Assembly: GCA_020466095.1 (NCBI GenBank)
Contig: CM035807.1
Span: 112,781,786 to 112,845,785 of the forward strand
Direction: 5' to 3'
DNA from: Chlorops oryzae
Lineage: Eukaryota > Arthropoda > Insecta > Diptera > Chloropidae
Length of the DNA stretch: 64,000 nt
Position numbers and translations under genes: made by a program. Below are positions 1 to 10,675 of this stretch, piece after piece. The first letter of the stretch is position 1; the number at the start of each line of letters is the position of its first letter. The notes under the pieces are model-generated. The model saw nothing but the letters and a program-made list of their open reading frames with translations, did no database searches and had not been told where the DNA came from.

Positions 1-112
1 AGAAAAAATATAATAATTTAATAAAAAAAAAAATATTAATAAAAGAAGAAAAAAAAGTCAAAGCAAAAAATAAATTATTTTTTCCCAGTCGCTGGTGACA
101 GTTGATTTATCC
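1..112. other. AT-rich flank
   Basis: A-rich low-complexity sequence. I see no gene in it. Confidence 0.5.
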
Positions 113-214
113 TTATTGACTGTGTTTTTTCTGTTGAATTTACCACTGCTACACATAAGTTAACAATTAACGGTGAACTCGGTTATTTTAACCTGATTTT
201 TCAGTTAATATAAT
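113..214. repeat. ~100-bp repeat X, copy 1
   Basis: The segment from TTATTGACTGTGTT to CAGTTAATATAA recurs at 2525-2625 with a few substitutions. Both copies hold the near-palindrome GTTAACAATTAAC. It abuts the 3' tail of a decayed non-LTR element. Its family is not recognised. Confidence 0.7.
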
Positions 215-449
215 AGTTAATATAATTGTAACGGTCTGTAAGAATTAAATTCCTTAGACTAAATATAAAATAAATAAATAAATAAATCCCAGGTTAAGAC
301 CTCGCAGATGACTCCAAATGATACGAAAAGCTGTTTTCTAGCTAAAGTCAACATAAAGGGTTATTCAATATTTCCAAGAATAAAGGACAATAAAAGAAAT
401 TGTCACACAAAACATTTTCTCAGAATTATGCAACATAATTAGCACAAAA

Positions 450-497
450 TAAAAGAAAAGAAAAGAAAAGAAAAGAAAAGAAAAGAAAAGAAAAGTA
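450..497. repeat. (AAAAG)n microsatellite
   Basis: About nine tandem AAAAG units. The matching site in duplication copy 2 (near 3168-3182) has contracted to about one unit plus an A run. Confidence 0.9.
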
Positions 498-1205
498 AAT
501 ATGAGGACGTGCCATCGTAACATCTCAACATGAATGAGACTCATTGGGTCATTCAAAAGAAAGATTTATTCTGGAGCTTTTTCAGAAAAAAACAAATCTC
601 CTTTCCTCAAAAAACAAGAACGAAAAAAACCGAAAAAAACAAACCAAACAAAAAGAAAAAATAACTAAACTCTTAAAATAATCTCCAGATTTGCGGTCGT
701 GGCAACAAAAGAAAAAGAGGACAGACAGCGTGACCCTAATTAGACATTCATAAGTCCCTCAAACTCTCTTCGCATAAATACCAAAATTGACCTTCTTTTC
801 CCATGAACGTTCACCATACTGCTGTGCCCCATGTCGCTCTGTCTCATCCTTGCTATGTCCTTTGTTCGCATTGATGAAGGTAGCTCGAATTTCGCTGTGA
901 CATGAAAAAGTACTCACGAAGTTTCAAAGCGAATTGATGTGGATGCTAATATGGATGCAGCTAATTTTTTCTCGTTAATTGTAATTTTAGAGAATTCTTT
1001 TCATTAAATTATCTTCAATGAATTAAGAATTCTGAGTTCGATTGATATTTTCGCACAAATGAATTCATTATGAGCACTTATTAATGAAGGCGTATTTTAT
1101 GCGTTTATATTTCCTTTCAAGAAATTTGCAATCCTTCCAAAAGGTCTTGGAAAAACTTTTATCTGAATAAATTAAAAAAAAAAAAGAAGTAACCATTTTG
1201 TGATT

Positions 1206-1743
1206 TAAGCCCAAAATCCAATATTGCGAGAGCCCGAGACGAGACGCACACAAATTTCAATACATTCAATCATATGGTTCAAGCTCCAATGTATCGCACT
1301 GCGAGACGTCGAAGCGAAAAAATTTGGAAAAATTGAAAATTTGTCGTTGCGAGACAATTTGACAGGTTAATGATGTAGCTATTTTTTGAGTACTCGCTAT
1401 TGGGTACTCGTTTAAACTAATAAAACAAAAACTGTTCACTGTTCCGTGAAAATTGAGCTTTTAAAATATTTCGCGAGCTTTGGCTCAATTTGAAAATTTT
1501 TTGATAATTTTTGAAAATTTTGAATTAAAATTTAAACTCAAGTGATAGCGTATAATTTGTATGAGTACTCGGTTCTCGTTAGATTGGTACTTGGTTCAAA
1601 TATTGCATTACTAGAAGCGAAATTATGCTTTCATCTGCGTGACGCAAAACTCTCATTGGAGATTGAAATGCGCCATGCAAAACATTTTCTTGACGTCGCG
1701 CACTCTCGCATCGGGCTCTCGCAATGTTGGATTTTGGGCTTTA
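1206..1743. mobile_element. TIR element (TAAGCCCAAAATCC family), copy 1
   Basis: The left end TAAGCCCAAAATCCAATATT is mirrored at the right end by GGATTTTGGGCTTTA. The inverted similarity runs about 40 bp (GCGAGAGCCCGA in both arms). No transposase frame is present, so the element is non-autonomous. The second copy is at 3869-4405. Confidence 0.75.
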
Positions 1744-1859
1744 AGAATTATTCTCCTTTTTTTCATCACCTACTTTAAAAATACGTATTCACTAAGGTAG
1801 GTTTCTTTTGTAAGCATGATTGTGCAATTTAAATATTCGATTCGAAAAAAGTTCATAAA

Positions 1860-2227
1860 TTATAAGTAGAGCTCGGATTTTGAATTTTTTGAATTTTTTT
1901 GAATTTATTGAAAATTTTGAATTTTTTTAAATTGTTTTGCATTTAACTGTGCTTTTTGAATATTTTATTCACTGAAGTAGGCTTTTTTTGTTAATTTGAC
2001 AATTCAAAATTTTAATTGGCATACTAAATCGAACTAAATTGGAATTTTTGACTGAGAATTTTTTGAATATTTTGAATTTTTTGCATTTTTGTTTGATTTT
2101 TTTTCAATATTTTGAATTTTTTGAATATTTTTTTGGAATTTTTTTGAATATTTTTTGAATATATTATATTTTTGAATTTTTTTTTACATTTTTTTAACAT
2201 ATTCAAATTCCGAGGCATACTTATAAG
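1860..2227. mobile_element. GAATATTTTTT-rich TIR element E, copy 1
   Basis: Left end TTATAAGTAGAGCTCGGATT; right end AATTCCGAGGCATACTTATAAG. The two are imperfect inverted repeats of about 27 bp. The interior is degenerate GAAT(A)TTTTTT repeats. Other copies: 4522-4890, partial 20503-20568, 22859-23232, and a right half at 26000-26180. Confidence 0.7.
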
Positions 2228-2524
2228 ATAAAGAAAAAAAAGTGTGAATCCTACAGTAGCATTTATATAACCAGCTTTTCGATGATATTGGCTCAAAGTA
2301 TGCTTCGCATTTGAAGCTTCTACGTCTTTTTGTACGCAAGTTCTGAGAAAGCAATAATTGTGGGCGTGGCTGTAAGAATATCACACCGATTTCATTGGGA
2401 ATATGCCTCTTCTCTTACCAAAAACTACTAAATAAGTGGCAATCAAAAGTGTAGGGTGGTTCTCAAGCTATAACAATTTTCTTCTATACACATTTATTAA
2501 ATTTGTGGGCGTGGCTATTTTCGC

Positions 2525-2625
2525 TTATTGACTGTGTTTGTACTGTTGAATTGACCGCTACTACACATAAGCTAACAATTAACGGTGAACTCGGTTATTT
2601 TAACCTGTTTTTTCAGTTAATATAA
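2525..2625. repeat. ~100-bp repeat X, copy 2
   Basis: Direct repeat of 113-214, lying immediately downstream of duplication copy 1. Confidence 0.7.
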
Positions 2626-2689
2626 CTACCTTTTTCTCTCGGTGTATTAGCCTTCAAAAGAAGAAATTCTAATGGCTTCAAAGATCCTC

Positions 2690-3000
2690 TAACACAAAAA
2701 TCTCTATATATTTCATTGGTGAGAGTCGCCTTGAGTACCGATCATTAGTCTGGAATCCTTACTTTGAGGTGCATGGTATTAAACAAAAAAAATTGAGAGT
2801 GTGCAAGGAATTTTTACCAAAATAGCATTATTTAAATTTCGTTGCCCGGATGGCCTTCCAAACTATACAGCCAGTCCTCTTACAAGGTGCATTCGGCTAT
2901 GCTTTATCTATTGACTTTAATTTGAAGTTTTTAATTAATTTGTTAGGGTCTGCAAGAATTAAGTTCCGTAGACTAAATATAAAATGAATAAATAAATAAA
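2690..3000 (+). mobile_element. Decayed Jockey-like non-LTR reverse-transcriptase fragment
   Basis: Plus-strand translation around 2720-2790 gives GESRLEYRSLVWNPYFEVH. This matches the conserved xSxLEYxSxVWNPY segment near the C-terminal end of Jockey-clade reverse transcriptases. An in-frame stop follows near 2820. The piece ends at an (AAAT)n tail (about 2983-3000), typical of these elements. It is 5' truncated and non-functional. The tail also begins both copies of the 2.3 kb duplication. Confidence 0.6.
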
Positions 3001-3868
3001 AACCCAGGTTAAGACCTCGCAGATGACTCCAAATGATACGAAAAGCTGTTTTGTAGCTAAAGTCAATTTAAAGGGTTATTCAATATTTCCAAGAATAAAG
3101 GACAATGAAAGAAATTGTCACACAAAACATTTTCTCAAAATTATGCAACATAATTAGCACAAAATAATAGAAAAGAAAAAAAAATATGAGGACGTGCCAT
3201 CGTAACATCTCAACATGAATGAGACTCATTGGGTCATTCAAAAGAAAGATTTATTCTGGAGCTTTTTCAGAAAAACACAAATCTCCTTTCCTCAAAAAAC
3301 AAGAACGAAAAAAACAAACCAAACAAAAAGAAAAAATAACTAAACTCTTAAAATAATCTCCAGATTTGCGGTCGTGGCAACAAAAGAAAAAGAGGACAGA
3401 CAGCGTGACCCTAATTAGACATTCATAAGTCCCTCAAACTCGCTTCGCATAAATACCAAAATTGACCTTCTTTTCCCATGAACGTTCACCATACTGCTGT
3501 GCCCCATGTCGCTCTGTCTCATCCTTGCTATGTCCTTTGTTCGCATTGATGAAGGTAGCTCGAATTTCGCTGTGACATGAAAAAGTACTCACGAAGTTTC
3601 AAAGCGAATTGATGTGGATGCAGCTAATTTTTTCTCGTTAATTGTAATTTTAGAGAATTCTTTTCATTAAATTATCTTCAATGAATTAAGAATTCTGAGT
3701 TCGATTGATATTTTCGCACAAATGAATTCATAATGAGCACTTATTAATGAAGGCGTATTTTATGCGTTTATATTTCCTTTCAAGAAATTTGCAATCCTTC
3801 CAAAAGGTCTTGGAAAAACTTTTATCTGAATAAATTAAAAAAAAAAAAGAAGTAACCATTTTGTGATT

Positions 3869-4405
3869 TAAGCCCAAAATCCAATATTGCGAGAGCCCGA
3901 GACGAGACGCACACAAATTTCAATACATTCAATCATATGGGTCAAGCTCCAATGTATCGCACTGCGAGACGTCGAAGCGAGAAAATTTTGAAAAATTGAA
4001 AATTTGTCGTTGCGAGACAATTTGACAGGTTGATGATGTAGCTATTTTTTGAGTACTCGCTATTGGGTACTCGTTTAAACTAATAAAACAAAAACTGTTC
4101 ACTGTTCCGTGAAAAAGAGCTTTTAAAATATTTCGCGAGCATTGGTTCATTTTGAAAATTTTTTGAAAATTTTTGAAAATTTTGAATTAAAATTTAAACT
4201 CAAGTGAAAGCGTATAATTTTTTTGAGTACTCGGTACTCGTTAGATTGGTAGTTGGTTCAAATATTGCATTACTAGAAGCCAAATTATGCTTTCATCTGC
4301 GTGACGCAAAACTCTCATTGGAGATTGAAATGCGCCATGCAAAATATTTTCGTGACGTCGCGCACTCTCGCATCGGGCTCTCGCAATGCTGGATTTTGGG
4401 CTTTA
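3869..4405. mobile_element. TIR element (TAAGCCCAAAATCC family), copy 2
   Basis: Equivalent of 1206-1743 within the second duplication copy, with the same inverted ends. Confidence 0.75.
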
Positions 4406-4521
4406 AGAATTATTCTCCTTTTTTTCATCACCTACTTTAAAAATACGTATTCGCTAAGGTAGGTTTCTTTTGTAAGCATGATTGTGCAATTTAAATATTC
4501 GATTCGAAAAAAGTTCATAAA

Positions 4522-4890
4522 TTATAAGTAGAGCTCGGATTTTGAATTTTTTGAATTTTTTTGAATTTATTGAAAATTTTGAATTTTTTTAAATTGTTTT
4601 GCATTTAACTGTGCTTTTTGAATATTTTATTCACTGAAGTAGGCTTTTTTTGTTAATTTGACAATTCAAAATTTTAATTGGCATACTAAATCGAACTAAA
4701 TTGGAATTTTTGACTGAGAATTTTTTGAATATTTTGAATTTTTTGCATTTTTGTTTGATTTTTTTTTCAATATTTTGAATTTTTTGAATATTTTTTTGGA
4801 ATTTTTTTGAATATTTTTTGAATATATTATATTTTTGAATTTTTTTTTACATTTTTTTAACATATTCAAATTCCGAGGCATACTTATAAG
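4522..4890. mobile_element. GAATATTTTTT-rich TIR element E, copy 2
   Basis: Equivalent of 1860-2227 within the second duplication copy. Confidence 0.7.
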
Positions 4891-5190
4891 ATAAAGAAAA
4901 AAAAGTGTGAATCCTACAGTAGCATTTATATAACCAGCTTTTCGATGATATTGGCTCAAAGTATGCTTCGCATTTGAAGCTTCTACGTCTTTTTGTACGC
5001 AAGTTCTGAGAAAGCAATAATTGTGGGCGTGGCTGTAAGAATATCACACCGATTTCATTGGGAATATGCCTCTTCTCTTACCAAAAACTACTAAATAAGT
5101 GGCAATCAAAAGTGTAGGGTGGTTCTCAAGCTATAACAATTTTCTTCTATACACATTTATTAAATTTGTGGGCGTGGCTATTTTCGCTTA

Positions 5191-5400
5191 GGATCATCCT
5201 CTAGTCCCAAATTGCATACGTACCGAATTTGGACTCGATTGGTGAAGTCATTTCGGATGATATTAGACCACAGATGTACGGATATAAGTCAACTTTCAAT
5301 CCTATTGAAGAAAATGCATTCAAATATAAGTACCTATAACGATGTTACAAAATCCTCACAAAACTAATATAACCATCTTCAGCTGGGTAAAAAAAATATG
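5191..5400 (+). repeat. Degenerate copy of the GGGCGTGGC dispersed repeat
   Basis: The order of motifs parallels the 3' part of the repeat at 12250-12580: GTGGGCGTGGC, a GGATCA...ACTCGATTGGT stretch, a CCGTTTCGGA-like motif, ACAAAACTAATATA, and a GCTGGGTA end. The GACGGACA satellite core is missing here. Confidence 0.6.
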
Positions 5401-6382
5401 CTCCAACATGGCAGACACACACGCACCCTTAGGATATTTCAAGACAAGACAATTTATTTCCATTGACAACATAACTTGATCTGCCGTTTCGGATGATGAT
5501 TATTGAAATTGAAATCGTGTCTCCTCATCCCGTTCCCCTCTTAACGTAATCGCTTTTTCATTCGAGCACCTGTTCCATCTACTCTACGATGCGACAAAAG
5601 TTTCGCCTTTCTGAAATTTTAATAAGGCGAAAATAATCGCTTTTTCGTCGCGTCCCATTTCGTCACGTCGCATTTCGTCGCTTCCCATTTCGTTCGTGTC
5701 TATCCATGTACCGGCAGCCGGCATTGAACAACGACAGTCGTTGCCATATTCATTGGCAAAACGAAATTTGCATACTTAATTAGCACTCGCACTCTCTCTC
5801 TCTCGCTCTCGCACTCTCTCTCGCTATCACTCTTTGTGTCTCTGTATATAGGGTATCAAAATCATAAATGAAACGATTGTATGCAAAATACTCACGGAAA
5901 ATTAAGCAACGCTGAAATTCTGTTTGAGGTGTAACTTTGAAGCTCCGATGCGCAGGCAATTTCAAAGTATTGCTGATGTAAGTAATTTTATGCTTAAAAT
6001 TAATTAAAAATATACACTTTAAACCGCCAAACGATTATTATGATGATGATTATTGAACTCTTCGATGAGTAAAAGCGAGCTTCTAATGGCGTGCGAGGTG
6101 CCGCTCTTTTATATACCCAAGCAGACCGCAATAGATAACAAATGATCATGCTCTGCGGATAGAGTTAGAAAAGAAATGGTTATCTCTCAATTCAAGGTTA
6201 CCAGAAGTATGTATATCAATCAGATCAATTTCTCTTATTTATTTTATTTATTTATTTATTGTTTTTTAATCTGTCATGGCGCAGGTTTTAATGCCATTCT
6301 GTTAGTTGAGAATAAAAAACACCCCCACGGCCGCATTATCCATATTCAAAACTATCATTTTAATAGCCAACACTCAGATAAT
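5401..6382. other. Intergenic, no gene recognised
   Basis: Contains a CT-rich microsatellite (about 5785-5835, CTCTCTCTCGCTCTCG) and a TTTCGTCGC-rich stretch near 5640-5690. Short open frames have no recognisable domain. Confidence 0.5.
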
Positions 6383-6930
6383 ATACAGGGTGATTCGCGA
6401 GAGCTAGTACATCCAGAGCAGTGTGATAGAGGAAGTCAAGACGATCAAAAAGTCGTACGGGATGGGAGGGCCGCAAATGCACCCCTGCGGAGTTATAGGG
6501 CCTTAAAGTTTTTAAGCAGGAAGTCGAGAAAAAAAATTCTCCCACGAAAATGGTTCATCGTAGAAAACAAACTGTAATGGGGTTCGAAAGCCAATTGTAT
6601 GGGCTTATAGGAAAAATTAATTTGTTGGTTAAAATTTGAGCCATTGAGGGAAAAGTAAACGGTCAAAGTCAAAAACTCTGAAAAAAATTTCCATTTTGTT
6701 ACTTTAGGAGCCATTTTGGTATGAAAGAAGTCCTATTAACACATGTTTTTCTAATTTTTTCCTGAATCTGCGGTCGATTTCCTTTAAAACCGTAGTACAT
6801 TTGCTATACCTTATTTGCGGTTTAGGCATCGAATAAAAGGGGTTTAAAAACAAACTTAAATATTTCTTATTCAATTCAATTAATCTCAGCAAAACCAAAA
6901 ACAAAAATCTCTTGTGAATCACCCTGTGTA
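6383..6930. mobile_element. TACAGGGTG-family TIR element
   Basis: Left end TACAGGGTGATTCGCGAGAG; the right end is its inverse (CTTGTGAATCACCCTGTGTA). The interior shares blocks with the elements at 30964-31575 and about 47090-47945, such as the ATGGTTCATCGTAGAAA motif and GAGCCATTTTGGTATGAAA. No transposase. Confidence 0.75.
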
Positions 6931-7560
6931 AGCCAATTCCCAAAATTACTTTGAAGCAAGTTTTCTAATTTTGCTTATACTCATGATACTCATGCCTTCT
7001 TGTACCATGGCTTATACTAAACCATCGATTAATTAAAGAATATTGAGCGCGCAGGGTTGCATTCATTTTTTCTACTTGATAAAAAGTAAATGCGAGAAAA
7101 GCTCGTTTTCAGAAGAAACATGACATTGTTGCAATTCTATGGGAATCTATTTTAAATTTTAAGGGGTTTTCTGTCCTTTAAGGAAGATCTTGAGAAGAAA
7201 AGTGTTTAAAAGGGAATTTTTAGGAGTTTTCAAAATCAAAAAAAGTGTATTTTTAGCTTTATTTTTGAGACATTCAGGGAATTAATCCCGTAATAGCTGC
7301 CAACAGTTGAAATATGGACACCGACTACGAAAGTGTAAAAATTTTGGAAGGCTTTGAAATACTGAAGATAGAGGAATATAGCCGAATCTCTCATAATGTA
7401 CGTGGGTGCATATAATTTACTTATTTTCAAGTAACTGTAATGTGCAAATATTGACTTAACATCTAAGTAAGGGCCATAATATCTGGGTGATCACCAAGAA
7501 TGATAGAAAATAAGATTACTTTCATCATGCTTGTACACAAAATCAACTGTTTTCAGCTAC
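6931..7560. other. Intergenic, no gene recognised
   Basis: AT-rich sequence. I see nothing in it. Confidence 0.4.
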
Positions 7561-7688
7561 GGAGCTCTCTCCAGATCTGTCAGAAATGAAAAACTTCATA
7601 TAAAGAAACGCTTCAGAAATGAATCAGAAATTTTGTGAAGTGTTTTTTATATGATGTTTTTCATTTCTGACAGATCTGAAGAGAGCCC
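7561..7688. mobile_element. Short palindromic MITE, copy 1
   Basis: Nearly the whole 128 bp folds back on itself: GAGCTCTCTCCAGATCTGTC at the left and CAGATCTGAAGAGAGCCC at the right, with CATTTCTGACAG and its inverse inside. A diverged copy is at 10003-10122. Confidence 0.8.
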
Positions 7689-7792
7689 TTTATGTCTGAA
7701 ATTCATGAGAAAAAAATTTAAAATTTTCAATTTCGTCATTTTTTTTTATCAAAACACAAAATTTGAAATTTCCAACAAACTTCCCCACAAAC

Positions 7793-8388
7793 CAGACCTG
7801 GGCAGTCCAATTACAAAATTGTAATTAATTACACAATTAATTACAATTACTTGTAATGGTAATTGAAGAATATTCAATTACAATTACTTGTAATTGTGAT
7901 TGGGAAAATTCAATTACAATTACAAGTAATTGTAATTAATTTTTTTCAATTACAATTACTTGTAATTGTAATTGAATTCTCCCAATTACAATTACAAGTA
8001 ATTGTAATTGCGTGTGTAATCAATTACATGAAAGTAATTGAAGCATATATAGTAATAATTACATTTTTGAAGTATTGGAAAATATTCAAATATTTAAGTT
8101 ACGGTTTTGAATTGGGATTGTAAAATGAGTCAGTGGCTTGGAGTTAGAATGCTTAACTGACACGCGATGGGACCCGGGTTCGATTCCTGGCAGGTGTGGT
8201 TTTTTTTTTACTTTTCAAATTCAGCACAGTTGATTTTATTATAATATTTTGAAGTTGACAATACAAGGCCGTCGGTAGTGTCGGTAGTCTTCAATTACAA
8301 TTACAAGTAATTGTAATGGAAAAATCTTCGATTACATTTAAAAGTAATTGTAATTGAAACAATTTTGTAATTCGACTGCCCAGGTCTG
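7793..8388. mobile_element. Non-autonomous hAT element with perfect TSD
   Basis: The 15-bp terminal inverted repeat CAGACCTGGGCAGTC is exact at both ends. The flanking 8-bp target-site duplication CCACAAAC is perfect (7785-7792 and 8389-8396), which is diagnostic for hAT. The arms are built of alternating CAATTACAATTACTTGTAAT repeats in both orientations. A tRNA-like Pol III unit sits in the centre. There is no transposase frame. Confidence 0.92.
8128..8209 (+). ncRNA. tRNA-like Pol III unit (SINE head?) inside the hAT element
   Basis: A box-like TGGCTTGGAGTTAG (8134-8147) and a perfect B box GGTTCGATTCC (8177-8187) are about 43 bp apart. They are followed by ten T residues (8200-8209), a Pol III terminator. 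The T arm can pair (CCGGG/CCTGG around the TTCGATT loop). The acceptor stem pairs poorly, so it is not a functional tRNA. It is best read as a tRNA-derived module such as a SINE head captured by the DNA transposon. Confidence 0.6.
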
Positions 8389-8396
8389 CCACAAAC

Positions 8397-9020
8397 AATT
8401 TCATTAGATACTTTTAAATTTCCTTTTCATTTGTTTTTTTGTGGTATGTCAAACTATTTTCACTTACAGAAAAATTTTGCATTCCAAGAATATTCCAAAT
8501 TTATGGAACAGGTGGTTCTTAGACTCGTGTACAATCGGTAAATGAGTCAATAAATTTCATACATCATTTTTGTTTTTTGTTCAACCTGGTAACCTTATTG
8601 ATCGGATTCATACACCATGTGGAACCTAAGCTTTCGGTTATAACATTTTGCCTTTTTAATTGCTCAAACGCTGTCGTGTTCTGAATAATTTGTGTACATA
8701 CATACATATAACTTCATAAGTACATACGCACTTAGATAATAACGGATGACGAAATTTGAATTTCTTTTCATTGACTCATCGAACTGAACTTTCCAAAATA
8801 GACTGAGAGCTTTCAAACTTTTCATTACATATTCGAGAAAGAAGTAAATTTACGAATAAGGATTTATGGGTTGGGTAGAGAGGAAAAATTCGTTCTTTCC
8901 AATTTCGCATTAATTTTCCATAGAGGTTTTTTCATTTTATAAAACATATGGTCGTAAATTTGAGGAATTAGGTGAAAACACTTTGCAGTTATAAATTTCC
9001 ATTGAATGGAAAACCGATTC
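8397..9020. other. Intergenic, upstream of the Kazal gene
   Basis: No gene recognised. AT-rich sequence. Confidence 0.4.
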
Positions 9021-9028
9021 GATGGCCT

Positions 9029-9035
9029 TATATAT
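9029..9035 (+). promoter_or_regulatory. TATA box of the Kazal inhibitor gene
   Basis: TATATAT lies about 275 bp upstream of the start codon, and a TTCATAT initiator-like stretch follows about 30 bp later. Placement is inferred. No other TATA motif is as well positioned. Confidence 0.4.
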
Positions 9036-9309
9036 CACGGCCGATTAGTTTTTTGTGCTGTTCATATCACGAAATTAGATTAGTAAAAAAAAAAACCTGA
9101 TTAGATAAAATGCAATCAGTATTCGGGGTCTGATTCAAAAAGGCCTGTAATGAGAGGTTTTCAATATCAGGAAAACAGTTCATTCGTTGCATTCGCCTGT
9201 GAAAAGTGGCTTTGAAAATTCCGTTGTGCATTTGAAAAGAAATTAATTTGAATTTCAAAATTATTTGAGAACGAAAAGAAAGAAAGAAAGGGAAAAAATA
9301 TTCTCCAAA

Positions 9310-9534
9310 ATGAAATTTTTGTACATTTTTCTAATTCTCTGGTGTGGATTTTTACATTGCAATGCAGACAGCACTACCGATAAACCGACAATTTGTCCAT
9401 GTCCACGGATCTACGATCCTGTATGCGGATCGAATTTGATAACCTACCCGAATCGTTGCCTATACGATTGTGCCAGATTGGATAACGCGCGCGCCGGACG
9501 AAGTTTGGATCTAATGCGCTCCGGACCTTGTTGA
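9310..9534 (+). CDS. Secreted single-domain Kazal serine-protease inhibitor
   Basis: A 74-residue protein. Residues 1-19 are a hydrophobic signal peptide (MKFLYIFLILWCGFLHCNA), so the product is secreted. The remainder is one Kazal domain with six cysteines: C29, C31, C39, C50, C54 and C74. The spacing is 1-7-10-3-19, the classical C2-x7-C3-x10-C4 pattern with YDPVCGS and TYPNRC motifs. The predicted P1 residue is R33, two after C2, pointing to trypsin-like targets. The start is the ATG with AAAA before it that begins the signal peptide; an upstream in-frame extension has no ATG. No intron is seen. It is the paralogue of the minus-strand gene at 12760-13050, which has identical cysteine spacing. 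Possible roles are haemolymph, salivary or seminal protease control; the sequence does not say which. Confidence 0.9.
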   Translation: MKFLYIFLILWCGFLHCNADSTTDKPTICPCPRIYDPVCGSNLITYPNRCLYDCARLDNARAGRSLDLMRSGPC

Positions 9535-9672
9535 GGACTAACGCGGATCAGACACGCCACATGCATGCATACATCATAAAAATTTTACATAACACAAATC
9601 CGAGAGATCTGTTCTAAATGCCATATTTTATGTACGCTCTTTTTATATCAATATGATCAAAATTAAGATGAA

Positions 9673-9678
9673 AATAAA
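9673..9678 (+). terminator. Polyadenylation signal of the Kazal gene
   Basis: AATAAA, 139 bp after the stop codon. Confidence 0.6.
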
Positions 9679-9699
9679 CATCGTTCATATCTAAAGAAA

Positions 9700-10002
9700 A
9701 TGTTGTGGATCTCTGCATTATTGCGACATTTACCTGTTAAGTATCTTCGATGTGTGGGAAACTAAGCGGAAAGAAAATTTTCCCTGTGTACTACCAACTT
9801 CAATCATCCAGCTCATGAGGCAGGTATACGGGTTTAAAGAGCAGACTAAGCGGTGATGGGAAGCTACTAGGAGTTCTTGGGACACTTGTCTACTTTCGAA
9901 AGAAAAGACATTGGAAATATGTATATCTGTGGCCATATGGAAGAATAGCTTAAGTCGAAATTTTTTGTTTTGAGATATTCCAAATTTTTTACTCAAGTGG
10001 CG
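9700..10002. other. Intergenic, no gene recognised
   Basis: I see nothing in it beyond a chance minus-strand open frame. Confidence 0.4.
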
Positions 10003-10122
10003 ATCTCCAGTTCTGTCAGAAATGGAACAGAAATGAAAACCTTCATATAAAAACCACTTTAGAAAATTTCTGATTCATTTCATTATAAGAAGTTTTTCAT
10101 TTCCGACAGAGTTGGAGAGAGC
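10003..10122. mobile_element. Short palindromic MITE, copy 2
   Basis: Diverged copy of 7561-7688: GATCTCCAGTTCTGTCAGAA at the left, CCGACAGAGTTGGAGAGAGC at the right. Confidence 0.75.
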
Positions 10123-10144
10123 CCCTTAAAATAAAAATTCGGAA

Positions 10145-10675
10145 CCCAGCGGCCAACAGTGGCTACCGCCTACAAAGTAAACGAGACTGTAAGCGAACTG
10201 CCTACCAATAGCTTACAAAGTATACGAGATTGTAAGTGACCTGCCTACCAATAGCTTACAAAGTATACCAGGCTGTAAGCAACCTCTGCCTATTATTAAC
10301 TTACAAAGTATACGAGATTATAAGCGAACTGCCTACCAATAGCTTACAAAGTGTACGAGACTGTAAGCGACCTTTCTATTATTAGCTTACAAAGTATACG
10401 AGATTGTAAGCGAACTGCCTACCAATAGCTTGCAAAGTATACGAGATTGTAAGCGAACTGCCTACCAATAGCTTACAAAGTATACAAGATTGTAAGCGAC
10501 CTGCCTACCAATAGCTTACATTATGTGTTGGTGGTGGGCGTTCACTCTTAAAAAACGGCCACGCTAGAGCAAAAGTATACTACGATGGTATATGAGGTCG
10601 TATGCATTACCGCCTATAGCCTACGAAATGTGTTACGGTTCATTGCTTCTGAAAGCAGCATTTTGGCCGCTGGGA
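10145..10675. mobile_element. TIR element carrying a minisatellite
   Basis: The terminal inverted repeats CCCAGCGGCCAA and TTGGCCGCTGGG are exact. No clear target-site duplication is seen. The interior is mostly the 43-bp minisatellite at 10168-10520. Confidence 0.75.
10168..10520. repeat. 43-bp minisatellite of hairpin-forming units
   Basis: About eight to nine tandem units with consensus GCCTACCAATAGCTTACAAA followed by GTATACGAGATTGTAAGCGA and ACT. Within each unit GCTTACAA is mirrored by TTGTAAGC, giving an 8-bp stem with an 11-12 nt loop. Units vary by a few substitutions. Confidence 0.9.

Larger units (their letters stand above)
233..2527. repeat. Direct duplication unit 1, copy 1 (2.3 kb)
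   Basis: This block is repeated at 2947-5190 in the same orientation with high identity. Both copies start at a GGTCTG...AAGAATTAA motif followed by (AAAT)n and end at TTTTCGCTTA. Copy 1 differs by a longer AAAAG pentamer run (about 450-497) and by a short internal repeat of the TGGATGC motif near 940-960. Each copy carries the same two inverted-repeat elements. Short open frames inside are not preserved in any gene-like way, so I read this as duplicated transposon-rich DNA. It could also be an uncollapsed haplotype in the assembly. Confidence 0.85.
2947..5190. repeat. Direct duplication unit 1, copy 2
   Basis: Second copy of 233-2527, with the same internal elements in the same order. The AAAAG run is short and the TGGATGC repeat is absent. 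Copy 2 continues directly into the degenerate dispersed repeat at 5190-5400, whereas copy 1 is followed by repeat X. Confidence 0.85.

Noticed and set aside
8128..8209. Functional tRNA gene
   Set aside because: The acceptor stem does not pair and the anticodon arm is not convincing; only the Pol III promoter boxes and terminator are supported.
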